A stretch of 28,961 bases of DNA from Calocera cornea HHB12733 (lineage: Eukaryota > Basidiomycota > Dacrymycetes > Dacrymycetales > Dacrymycetaceae). The position numbers and the translations under genes were made by a program. The notes under the pieces were generated by a model. The model ran no database searches and was not told the DNA's origin. It worked only from the letters and a program-made list of their open reading frames with translations. Positions 20,144 to 28,961 of this stretch are shown here, one piece after another; within the stretch, counting starts at the first letter, position 1, and every line of letters starts with the position of its first letter. The stretch covers positions 1,751-30,711 of the forward strand of contig KV424157.1 in the NCBI GenBank assembly GCA_001632435.1, written 5' to 3'.

Positions 20144-21229
20144 AGGTTCAGGTATAGGGAAGTCGGAGGCAAGGTTGCAATGCCAGGTGATTACATTGTA
20201 ACAGTAATATAATATTGTGAGTAGCCCAAGATACAAGTATGGTATGAGATTTCTGTGCCCGCTCCTACCCTAACATGCTGTCTGTGGTATACCTGAACCT
20301 CTTACCTGAACCTAACAACCTCTCTATTTTGTTTGCGGCCTTCACACTCTGTTGCCGCTATTCTCCAAGCAATACTGTGCTCTTTGAATCTTCCATACCA
20401 ATCTGCGCATAGTTTTGCACTTGATACAATGGTGGAAGCTAGGGTTTGTCAACCCGCACTGGCATGCACAACTTCAATTCCGGTCACAACCCGGTGTTCC
20501 ACAGAATTCTCAGGGCCGGAGTCAATATGAAACCAGGCATGCTTAATGCAAGCTGCAAGCACGTGCTTGGCTTGTTTATTGATAGGGTCTGGTCACGCTT
20601 GCGCAATCAAGCTTGTAAATCAGAGCAACTCGTCAGTATATGACTGCCAGACTGAGATGGGCCTCCCGCACACACCCTCCCAATAAACCTGGCCCCCACC
20701 TGGCACGATCCCTCCCTCCTCTGATAGTCACTGTTCTTCCCTTGCAAGTCCGGGTCCCGGCTTATGCCTTACTACATGTAAGCAACACCTGAACCTCTAT
20801 CCGGAGTATTGTGCTAATCTACAGGAGATACGGAGTTCAGGTAGCATTTATGCGAGGGGTCCAATAATGGTACATAAAGTATGCCGGTCTTCCCTTACCT
20901 GAACCTTGCTTACCTGAACCTTGCATATGTAGGTGCGTCTTTCCTTGGTAATATCATGAGAGGTATGCCCGTCTTTGCTTTACCTGAACCTTGCTTACCT
21001 GAACCTCATACATGCAGGTCCCGTCTTTTGGTGACACAAGGTCGACCCACACAGCTGTGCACCCACCGAGACCATTGTGCTAAAAGTGTTAGGGATGAGC
21101 TGGACAAGCATGTAGGCTTAGTTAGATTACAATTGAATGGTTATACCGGATACAGCTACACAAACAGTGCCGGAGCGCACACAATTCCCTAGCATGAATG
21201 AAAGGATTCCTCAGATAAGAGGTTCAGGT
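20144..21229. repeat. Dispersed ACCTGAACCT repeat cluster
   Basis: ACCTGAACCT occurs at 20291, 20304, 20787, 20897, 20912, 20982 and 20997 on the plus strand and inverted at 20144-20153 and 21220-21229, with a partial inverted copy near 20832. Most forward copies come in pairs 13-15 bases apart. Nine exact copies of a 10-mer within 1.1 kb is far above chance. The two inverted copies lie at the outer edges. Confidence 0.7.
20881..21036 (+). repeat. Tandem pair of about 84-bp units
   Basis: Units starting at 20881 and 20965 share ATGCC(G/C)GTCTT, a TTACCTGAACCTTGC core with a second TTACCTGAACCT, then CATA...GCAGGT or TAGGTGCGTCTT and TTGGT. The copies differ by scattered substitutions, so the duplication is not recent. 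Confidence 0.6.
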
Positions 21230-21716
21230 AAGGTGTACATCCGGTGCAATAACACTGTTGAAAGTGCAAAAGGGCACACTGTCCTTATGAGGGCATATGA
21301 GATGCATGAAAGAAACATGATTATCGCAATTGTTAGCAAAACAATAATGGTTGTCGGGCTTGTCTGCAACCAGCAGCCCGGTGCCTGGCCTTATAAGGCC
21401 TTGTGGCAAGGTCTGCAAGGGTTGCGGACATTTCAGCCATTTTGCGCCTCATAAGCCCTTATCAGGCCTTGTCTATGCGGCCTGTTTTTAGTGATGAAAC
21501 AAGTCTGCGCGCATCGTCAGGGACCTTTTGGTCTTGGCAGGGTTCGGCTCCTGGTCGGTCCAGCTTGCAATTGTACGACCAAGGCATCGTGGAGGGAGGT
21601 CCAAACCAACTCAGTATATCGTGTCATTCACAGGTCTGCATTTCGATGCTAGTGTACGGGAGGACATGGCACTGGTAAGCATGTAGCGGATATGTAAAAC
21701 TGCATTGAATCCAATC

Positions 21717-22428
21717 CTAGAAGATTCGGAAGACCGCTCCGGCCTTCGACAAGTAGTACGCCAATGTGATCCACAGTACGACCCTGTCCCGCCATCCTAT
21801 GTCAGCCGGGTCTGTGATGGGATATGGAAGCGCGGCGCTTGACGTACATGGAAGGCATCAACATCGTATTCAGGACGACAATCGTCCAGCGCAGCACGGC
21901 GGCCCTTTGCGCCGCCGGAGGCTTGGTAAGCTTTATTGCGGAGCTCGTGTTATCCTCCCCTTCGCCTGCCTCCTCCACATGGCTCTTCGTCACACACTCT
22001 TCTGCCTCCCTCGCGTCCTCGCTCCCCATAACGGTGCTTGATTCGTCATCCTCCTCGATCGCCGCGATGCGGGCCGATTCCAAGTGCATGGCCTGGTCCT
22101 CGTTCTGGTGCTGCCCCATCTCCTTGCGGGCTCGGAGCCCGGCGTGGGACGAGCGTGGGCGAAAGGCATACTGTGACGTCGTGCCTGCCGCCGAGGCCAA
22201 CAGCGCCGCGACATCCCTCTCCTCGCGCTGAATGTGTTCAGGGACTTCGGAGGTTGTTTCCGCCGGTGGGGGCTTGTCAGCCGTTTCCGATCGCTCGAGA
22301 TCGGCTGCATCGGACGGCGGCTCGATGACGGAGCGGGTGGGATCGCTTACGTGCACGTACGAGGCGCCGAGGTACGTCGAAACCCATGAGCCTGGGGCTG
22401 ATAATGCTGGCGACACAGGCGAGTCCAT
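21717..22428 (-). CDS. Hypothetical protein with acidic disordered N-terminus and C-terminal membrane segment
   Basis: I do not recognise the family. Two exons (21848-22428 and 21717-21783) with a 64-base GTACGT...CAG intron join in phase to 215 residues. The first 170 or so are polar, rich in Ser, Glu, Ala and Pro, and look disordered, with an acidic patch around IAAIEEDDESS and EEAGEGEDNTSS. The last 35 or so are hydrophobic: RWTIVVLNTMLMPSM continuing across the splice into VVLWITLAYYLSKAGAVFRIF, consistent with one long or two short transmembrane helices at the extreme C-terminus. Without the splice the frame would instead end in a basic, non-hydrophobic tail, so the intron makes better sense of the protein. 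A tail-anchored or hairpin membrane protein is an inference. Start is the first Met of the frame. The neighbouring genes give no clue. Confidence 0.5.
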
Positions 22429-24887
22429 TGAGATAGGTGAGAGGGCGTCGGGCTTTGAAGTTCGTGGCGGGGAGAACGGTCATCAATTCAAGGCTCCAGA
22501 TGATGTGTAAGACTTTTAAGCCGTGCGAAAAACAGTCTCCAGGTGTCCTAGTGAACCTGCATGTTGTTGTTCATAGTAGCTTCGCCCCCAAGAGCTCGAG
22601 CAACTGTTGTCCGAAACAGGCAAAAGCTAACCGGCTGTGCAAATTGTTCTTGGATGTTCCACTCGCACAAAGAAAGGGATTGGCTTTTGTTCCTCGCTAG
22701 ATCGGACAGCTTGGAATCACGTGAAGGCGTTGTAGGTAGAAACGGGCGACACTGTGCTCCTGACAACGAACCCGCTGACAACGGACTGATTTGTTAAATC
22801 TTTTCAAGAACGTAAAGCCGTGAAATCAGCTCGGTAAATTTTTCCGTGCATGCAAAACCATCACTTTACATATTAGACAAGGAAGACCGATGCCGGCAAT
22901 ACCTTACAAACCATCTCGGTACAATCTTCCATCCAACGCGCAGCACGACACTCTGGCATGGTGAAGAACGTTGTTCACATATAGGACTGATGATGTACAT
23001 CAGCCAGCACAAAATCTGACTCACTTTCCGCCCCTCTGATAAGCGATCCTCGGGCCAGCGCACATCGCCCCGTCTCCCAAACGCGTGTCCAGTCGGTCAG
23101 CATCCCCTCCTCTGCTTCCCGGGCCAAGAATAGAGTACAGCGCACCCTCCATCCATCACTAGGCCAGATTTTCCCTGCCTTCGAGAACGTATGACAGTTT
23201 CGTAAGCCCCCGGGCTTGGGGGCTTCCCGATACGAACCAGGCAGAATGTGCCGCTGGAGAACGGGCACGAGAGCCTAATTTGGCGCCCATCAGCGCGCGG
23301 CAGTTCGCTCCTCCGGTCGGCCGCTGGCTATTCCTGTCAGTGCCGGACACTGCTGATTTGTTTGCCCGCAGCAGGGCGGTGGGATTCGCCGCGGACGGCC
23401 AACGACACCGATGCATTTTGGGGGATCGCGAATCAGACCAGCCGCGGTGGTTACGTGATATGTACTGTACCTGCACTTGGGCGGCCGGGTACCCGGTTCT
23501 GCGTGTTCTGCAGCAGATCTGCACGAGGTTCGCATAGGAGATCTGATGCACTCCGTGAGAGCGCTACAATGTTCGGCCACGCATTGAGTTCGTTGGGGAG
23601 GGTCGGAGCTGCTAGGAAGATGGGCAGGCGGATGTAGGGGCCTGGCGGATCTGAAGGGGCCGAACGGGTATGTCGCCTGCGAATCTTCGCGCGGTTGTTG
23701 GTACAGAAACAGAGCTGTCTTGGGAGAGATCGTTAGCCGACGTTGTCGAGACTCGAACTTGCCGTCACCTGGCATGAGCCGGTGCCGATGCCGAGCCGCG
23801 CCGCGCCGGGGTGGGTTTGGGCCCGGCGAAGCTGGTGCAGCTGGCTGGGGCGGGTAAGTGGCGGAAGAGGTTTTGCCGGGTTGCGATCCCCGGACCTTAT
23901 TAGTTCTCGGCGGCCCTGGTGCAAGGTGCGGTTCCTGAGTCTGGCGCGAGGGGTTGCGCCAGCTGGGACATGCGACAATAATTGCGTCACTGCTTGTGGC
24001 TTGTGTGAGGATGTGCGAGGATATGTATGAATATGAATAATGTAGGAGGGTACGGTGGTATAGGGAGGGCATGTATCGTCCGAGGGCCGATAACGGCACG
24101 CGCGGCAGCCAATGGTAATACATTCCTCGAGGGCAGACGGCGGCGGTATCATATCAGAGGAGGCGAGGGGCCAGCAGGGCGAAGCGCATGTCTTGGACTT
24201 GATGGTGTGCTCAGCTGAGGCGGGATGGAGGGGGTTGGCGTGGGATGACCAACCGGACTCGTGGGACTCTAGGAGCCTCCATCACGCATCGCCCGCGCGT
24301 CCAGGCCGGGTGCGCTTACGGCATCATCTTATTCAGTTTTCGCTCGGGTGAGTACGCGTGAATTCGGCTCAGGTGCGAATGCACACTACTTTATTCGGAC
24401 TCTGTACACTACACTGGTGACTGACTGGAGACAGACGCTACGCTGTCGGCGTTGGGGTGGTGGTGTACAAGGAAATTGTGTGGATTGTGTAATGTTGGCT
24501 GAGTGATGACGAGAACCGGATGCGGGTGGGCTGGTCCTGTCGGGGCGAACCCTAGGTGAACCCCAGGACAGGGCCCCATACCAGGGCACAGGGCTCATAT
24601 AACCCACCCGGCCGAGGCACCGTGCGCGCTCTCCCCTTCTCACCTCGCATGCTTGCTAAGCTCCCCCTCGACCCCTTCCTCGTCGTCTCATAGCTCCACC
24701 CGCCCGCCTTCCTTCCACCCCATCACCACAGCAGCCCTGCCACCACCACAGGCACAGGTGCACACCAGCTAGACACCCGCACCCCCCGCCCACAGCGCCA
24801 CAACACTGAGACACGCTGGTCGTCCCACGCCCCTTCTTCGCACGGACACTCCAGCGCTCGCTTCGCACCCCTCGCGTCGCCGCAAAC
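22429..24887. other. 2.5-kb gap, no gene supported
   Basis: Divergent intergenic region between the hypothetical gene and the DsbA-like gene. A 277-codon minus-strand frame (23290-24123) is open but is rich in Pro, Arg and Ser with no recognisable motif, and opposite-strand frames overlap it, as happens in GC-rich non-coding DNA. The last 500 bases carry the presumed promoter of the DsbA-like gene, including ATATAAC at 24597-24603. Confidence 0.45.
24597..24603 (+). promoter_or_regulatory. TATA-like element upstream of the DsbA-like gene
   Basis: ATATAAC about 285 bases upstream of the ATG at 24888, followed by a C-rich pyrimidine leader. The distance implies a long 5' UTR if this is the true core promoter. 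Weak evidence. Confidence 0.25.
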
Positions 24888-26025
24888 ATGTCCACAACCG
24901 TCACCCAGACACAGACCGTCACGACCACGATGCGGTCCTCGCCCGTAAAGGTCACCCTCAACGTGACGAGCGATACCATCTGCCCCTGGTGCGCCGTCCC
25001 CTCCCTTACCTCCCTCGCACCCCAGTACTGACACACCCTCCACACAGGTGCTACATCGGCTTCAAGCAGATCAACAATGCGATCCAGAAGGCGAAAGCGG
25101 CCAAGCTGCCCATCACGTTCGACGTCGAGTTCTCGCCCTTCATGCTCGACCCCACCCTCCCCGTCACCGGCAGCAGGCCGCGCCGTGAGCGCTATATCGA
25201 GAAGTTCGGCGAGGCCCGCTCAAACGCCATCGTCGAGACGCTGGGCAACGTCGGTAAGGAGCTAGGCATCAACTTGTGCGTCCCCCTTCGTGCCCCCTCG
25301 CGGATTGAGTCAGGCTGACACATCCCCAGCACCTATGACGGCGTCATCTCGCAAACGATCCTCTCGCACCGGATCCTCATGAAGGCGTACCAGCTGGGCG
25401 GGCAAGATGCCCAGCAGACGTTGCTGGCGATCATATTCAAGGGATTCTTTGAGGAGAACAAGAATGTCGGGGATGTCGACTGGCTCGCCCAGACCGCCGA
25501 GCAGGCGGGGTTCATGTCAGCTGCCGAGGTGCGTCCCTGCTTTCCAGCCCTTCTGAACATGCGCTGACTCAGCTTCGCCTATTCTAACCCTCACCCTCCA
25601 TCCCATCCCACGGCCACATCCGCATCGTATCGTATATGCACCCCGCACCCCACCCAGGCCAAGAAATTCCTCGAGTCCTCCGAGCTCGAGAAGGAAGTGA
25701 CGCGTAAGATCGAGATGGCCCAGATGATGGGCATCACCGGTGTCCCGTTCACGATCATCAACGGCCGTTGGGCGTTGTCCGGCGCGCAGCCGAGCGAGGT
25801 CTTCTACCAGGTGTTCGAGAAGCTCGCCAAGGAGCCGAAGACGAAAGGGCACAACAAGGCTGTGGATGGTGCGTCCATTTGTCGGCTTTGCTTTGCATTG
25901 CTTTGTCAGGTTGCCACAGAGTGCTGATGTAAGCTTATTTCGCAGGCCCTACATGTGAGAACGGCGTGTGCACCGCTGCGGAGCACGAGCACACGCACCC
26001 GCCCGCAGAATCGTGCGAGGTATAA
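24888..26025 (+). CDS. DsbA/FrnE-like thioredoxin-fold oxidoreductase with Cys/His tail
   Basis: Member of the DSBA-like thioredoxin superfamily (FrnE and 2-hydroxychromene-2-carboxylate isomerase relatives); physiological substrate unknown. Five exons (24888-24988, 25048-25275, 25330-25528, 25658-25868, 25946-26025) join in phase to 272 residues. The CPWC redox motif is at 32-35 and is split by intron 1; FSPFMLDPTLP and the helical insert follow; MMGITGVPFTIINGRWALSG carries the cis-proline loop of the fold and GAQP. A CxxC and a GVP loop argue for redox rather than isomerase activity. No signal peptide, so probably cytosolic. After the fold, the last exon adds a short tail with CENGVC, a HEHTH run and SCEV, which may bind metal. 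All four introns begin GTGCGY. Confidence 0.9.
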
Positions 26026-26942
26026 ACGCTTACGACCAGCGACGACGACGACGACGACGGCGAGGATGCCCAACCCGAACGAATGACCGAAGCGGACAAT
26101 CTTGTGTCCCACTCTTGACTCTATCACAACACACGGTTCTTGCTTGCGTGTCGTCGATTCTCTTCTTCATGTTCTCATTATTTTCTGTCGCTCTCCCGCT
26201 TGATTTTCGTTCATTTTACTCTGATGTGTGTGTGGCTCATGACGAAATGTATTCCTGATAGGCAAGAAATGATGATGTCGTCTCCTCTGCAACTCACCCA
26301 CTACCAGCTCCGCTCCGTCCACCACCCAACCCGACCCATCAAAGTGCGCAGTAAGACCGCTTGGTAACATTTTCCACCTTCCTTATATGCGCAACTGGAG
26401 AGCCGGCGCTTACTCACCCGGGTTGATGGAGCGCTTCGCTTCGCCCGGTCCGGAAACGGACCGCTTGATGCTTCGGAACGCTGCTTAGCAACCTTAGGGG
26501 AGGTCGGATGGGAAGTATGCATCATCAGTCGGACCGCTATGGATTTGTGGGTCAATGTGTCTTCGTCACAGCGCTTCCTGCCATTGCTGATGGGTGTCTT
26601 GTTTGTCAGGGCACTGATGATTTATACTAGCAAGGAGTTCTGCCTGCATGCTGGGTGGATGAGGCTGCAATTTTCAGACAGACCATTCTGATCCGGAAAG
26701 TGCCCCGTCGCTTTTAAAATATCTACAGCACATATTGTCTCACTACACCATTTGCTTGACTTCTATACTTTGCCTATGATGTTATTGCCATGCGCTGCAC
26801 TTGCTTTCATAGCTTCCAATGGAGCCTGGGTTGAATGTTCTATCTACGATAGATGTAGTGAGCATAATCTTGCTGGTTTCTCAAAGCTTTCCGTGCCAGC
26901 AGTGCAGTCTTGCACTGGAGTCTTGGTACAGCAGTACGCTAC
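26026..26942. other. 3' region of the DsbA-like gene and intergenic DNA
   Basis: No gene seen. It starts with the presumed 3' UTR, which holds a short GAC repeat, and runs up to a degenerate LTR. Composition becomes AT-richer towards the mobile DNA. Confidence 0.5.
26041..26058 (+). repeat. (GAC)6 microsatellite
   Basis: Six perfect GAC units just after the stop codon of the DsbA-like gene, probably within its 3' UTR. Confidence 0.85.
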
Positions 26943-27423
26943 TGTCAGGGGACACCAACTTCGCCCCGACTTCAGCTATTATCGGCAGGTTCACAGGTAT
27001 TTGGCTACCTTTGACTTCTTTGGCTCTCAGATGACATCTTCAGTCTACCAAATACCGACTTCAGATACCTTGGTACAGGATTAGGGAAGGGTAAGCAAGG
27101 CTGTGACCCTTCAGCTGTGCGGGGCAGTACTTGGCTGTGTTTGGATGAGTAATGCTGTGGTTGGCAGTGCTTCAGGCAGTGTGGGGTCTCACTTTGGAGT
27201 GTCTGGGAGAAGCTGAGGCTATGTTCACTCTTTCTGTATATAACCTTTGGTACCTTTGGTAGCTTCTCCTTAGATCTGATCTCTGAGGAATCTCCATAGT
27301 CTTGTGAGAAAGCCTGGTCATCACATCCATCCTCCCGCTCCAAACTCCCAAACTCTCTCCAAGCTCTGCTTGCTTCATCCAAACTACCTTTGACATCCCA
27401 TGTATCTCCTAGTTGGACTTACA
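26943..27423 (+). mobile_element. Degenerate or solo LTR of a Ty3/gypsy element, plus orientation
   Basis: Starts TGTCAGGGGACAC, the same 13 bases that open the 3' LTR of the opposite element at 27969, and ends about ACTTACA. Inside are a TATA element (TGTATATAACC near 27234-27244) and the 21-base core at 27272-27292. Neither a primer-binding site nor an internal region follows and the flanks (GCTAC / AAGGG) do not match as a target duplication, so it is a truncated or old solo LTR. Borders are approximate. Confidence 0.55.
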
Positions 27424-27452
27424 AAGGGTACAATTGGTTAGTCATTGGGTAC

Positions 27453-27969
27453 TGTCAGCCACAACCTCCTCCAAATCCCTCGTCTTCGGTCTCTTCAACT
27501 CAGTTGGGTTTTGTGAGGGCACACCACAGTAACGAGGCTGCCTGATGGTAGACAAGTATAAGAGTCAAGTGGAATAGGTGGAGTAGTGACGTATGAGGGG
27601 GTTTGAGTATAGGGGAATGGGTGTATGATTGATCGAGTGCCTAAGTCCCTATGGTGGGGGATTCCTCAGAGACCAGATCTGAGGAGCTAAGGGGCCTAAA
27701 GCCCACCTATATATACCCTACAGACCTGCATGGGTAAGAGCATGGAACCCATCATGGGGCACATCATGGAGCAGGTCATGGAACGAGGCTACGCGTGTAT
27801 GAGTCATGGCTGCTGAGTCATGATGAGTGGCCAGACTCATGGCTGCGCAGTTGTCCGGGCCACACTCTAGACCATAGGCCTGGACCCTGAAGGCCGGATT
27901 CCCTGTTGGGAAGTGCTTCTGAAGCAAGTAAGAGCCGAATAAGGAAGGAAAATAGAGTGTCCCCTGACA
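27453..27969 (-). mobile_element. 3' LTR of a Ty3/gypsy chromovirus
   Basis: Lies just downstream (in element sense) of the integrase frame and polypurine tract. The 517-bp segment has perfect 6-bp ends TGTCAG...CTGACA. On the minus strand it has a U3 with repeated CATGA/CATGG motifs and two TGACTCA sites, a TATA element GGTATATATAGG near 27708-27720, then the 21-base core at 27660-27680. The second LTR and the target duplication lie outside the window, so the borders rest on terminal symmetry only. Confidence 0.65.
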
Positions 27970-27984
27970 TCACCCCCCTCTTAA
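27970..27984 (-). other. Polypurine tract of the chromovirus
   Basis: On the minus strand AAGAGGGGGGTGA sits directly before the LTR. A G-rich purine run at this position is the plus-strand primer of LTR retrotransposons. Confidence 0.6.
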
Positions 27985-28425
27985 GGCACAACGTCCCGAG
28001 GTGCCGAAGTGGTGGCGGTGCATGGGTTTCTTCTGGGTTTGGAAAGGTCCGAGACACGGTTTTGTTCAACCGTCATGTCGATGTGGCCGTACCCCCAAAG
28101 GTAGGTGATACTGCCTTTGTATGTGCTCACAGCTGATCGTCTTCAGCAGGGACACCCCTGATATGTGGGTCCCTCCTGTTCACCATCACCGATTGGTGCC
28201 AAAGCGGTGGAAGCGCCGTTCCGATGTCGATGTATATCGACTGCCAAGTGCAATGGGGAGGTTGAATGCGGAGTGGTATATTCGGGCGGGGGAGACGATG
28301 CATGGGGATAGGCGTTGCATCAGTTGTGAGTTGCAATGTCGGGAGTGTGTCCGGTTGCCCATGTGGCACTGGTGCTTGTACTGTATGCTGGATGGTCGGG
28401 CTGGTTGTGGTTGGCGGTGGTGAAT

Positions 28426-28959
28426 TTAATCAACTCGCCCTTGTGTCCAGTCAAACAGCGTCTGCTTGGTGGGCTTGGTAAAGTTCTCATATGGTCGGAA
28501 ATGCAATCGTTCAAAGGTTAGGGCAGAGATGCGCTGTGGTGCGGCTGGATGCTTGCGATGGAAGTCCTTGATGGCTTTGGGAGCATCCTGCTTGAGTTGA
28601 GCCTCCGGCTCCCATGTGCGTTCAGAATTGGGGTAGCCTTGCCATTTGACCAAGTACTGGAGTTTGCCACGGTGAAGTCGGCTGTCATCAACGCGTTCAA
28701 CTTCCCATTCTGGCACACCATCACGTATGATTGCAGGTGGAGGCCGTTTCTCTTGTGGTCGTCCGGGAAGATCGCTTTCTTGGTGACGTCGCAGCTTACT
28801 AACATGGAAGACTGGGTGTATGAGGAAGCTGGCAGGAAGTTTGAGTCGGTAGGCATTGGCATTGACCTTCTCCATAACTTCAAAGGGGCCAAACCACTTG
28901 TCGTCAAGTTTCTTTGCAGGGCGTGTGGTCTTGATGTTATGAGAGTCTAGCCAGACTTT
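28426..28959 (-). CDS. Ty3/gypsy pol polyprotein, C-terminal part (integrase tail and chromodomain)
   Basis: The frame is open from the right edge of the window and stops at 28426; about 177 residues are visible. It begins VWLDSHNIKTTRPAKKLDDK, the post-catalytic integrase region, continues KWFGPFEVMEKVNANAYRLK and IHPVFHVSKLRR (the GPF/Y-type module), and then a chromodomain: EWEVERVDDSRLHRGKLQYL followed by VKWQGYPNSERTWEPE. The chromodomain is thought to steer integration to particular chromatin marks. No frameshift in the visible part, so the element may be recent or intact further right. Stop to polypurine tract is about 440 bases of non-coding DNA, which is normal for this group. Confidence 0.92.
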   Translation of the reverse strand, partial: KVWLDSHNIKTTRPAKKLDDKWFGPFEVMEKVNANAYRLKLPASFLIHPVFHVSKLRRHQESDLPGRPQEKRPPPAIIRDGVPEWEVERVDDSRLHRGKLQYLVKWQGYPNSERTWEPEAQLKQDAPKAIKDFHRKHPAAPQRISALTFERLHFRPYENFTKPTKQTLFDWTQGRVD

Positions 28960-28961
28960 GT

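Larger units (their letters stand above)
19978..21716. other. Repeat-rich intergenic region
   Basis: 1.7 kb with no recognised gene. It contains the ACCTGAACCT repeat patch, an 84-bp tandem pair, two copies of CCCTTATCAGGCC and a GGCCTTATAAGGCC palindrome. The composition is AT-richer than the flanking genes. Probably the remains of one or more non-coding mobile elements. Confidence 0.5.

Noticed and set aside
23740..23775. Possible tRNA 3' end on the minus strand (GTTCGAGTC motif)
   Set aside because: The T-stem has mismatches and there is no matching 5' acceptor strand or anticodon arm at the right distance.
26752..27084. 110-codon plus-strand frame beginning MLDFYTLPMMLL
   Set aside because: It runs into the LTR at 26943 and resembles no protein; probably chance.
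1..28961. CRISPR array, prokaryotic operons, ribosomal RNA genes
   Set aside because: No regularly spaced direct repeats, and the genes are clearly eukaryotic with spliceosomal introns; no rRNA-like stretch was recognised.

Overview
The window looks like nuclear DNA of a filamentous basidiomycete, most likely an agaricomycete and possibly in the Polyporales. The evidence is gene structure: many introns of about 45-80 bases with GT-AG borders, short intergenic gaps, GC-rich exons, a DUF6533-type membrane-protein family typical of mushroom-forming fungi, and a chromodomain Ty3/gypsy retrotransposon. The order is inferred; no marker in the window settles it. All gene models were built by reading splice phases by eye.

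Layout. The left end (1-4.2 kb) holds two minus-strand DUF6533 paralogues, one of them a 5' fragment, in AT-richer DNA with few genes. From 4.9 to 13 kb comes a compact GC-rich block: TFIIF beta subunit (+), cytochrome c (-, convergent with TFIIF), an intronless indoleamine 2,3-dioxygenase (-) and a peroxisomal ANT1-type carrier (+). A third DUF6533 copy (+) lies at 13.9-15.6 kb, in inverted orientation to the first two, so two paralogues bracket the block. Next are three minus-strand genes in a row: a short-chain dehydrogenase, a maleylacetate-reductase-like enzyme with a basic N-terminal extension, and a RAI1/DXO-type decapping nuclease. From 20.0 to 21.5 kb is a repeat patch built around ACCTGAACCT. 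It is followed by a small unknown gene with a hydrophobic C-terminus (21.7-22.4 kb), a gap of about 2.5 kb, and a DsbA/FrnE-like thioredoxin-fold gene (24.9-26.0 kb). The right end is mobile DNA: a degenerate LTR on the plus strand, then the 3' end of a minus-strand chromovirus (integrase tail, chromodomain, polypurine tract, 3' LTR) that runs off the window.

Function. Most genes are housekeeping or general metabolism (transcription initiation, respiration, tryptophan catabolism towards NAD, peroxisomal nucleotide transport, aromatic-ring catabolism, RNA 5'-end quality control) and do not form an obvious pathway cluster. The maleylacetate reductase and SDR could act in catabolism of lignin-derived aromatics, but only proximity supports that. 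I see no convincing new multi-gene system. The most unusual signals are the DUF6533 trio, the split between GTGCGY and other 5' splice sites in different genes, the ACCTGAACCT patch, and the two opposed LTRs sharing a 21-bp core downstream of the TATA box.
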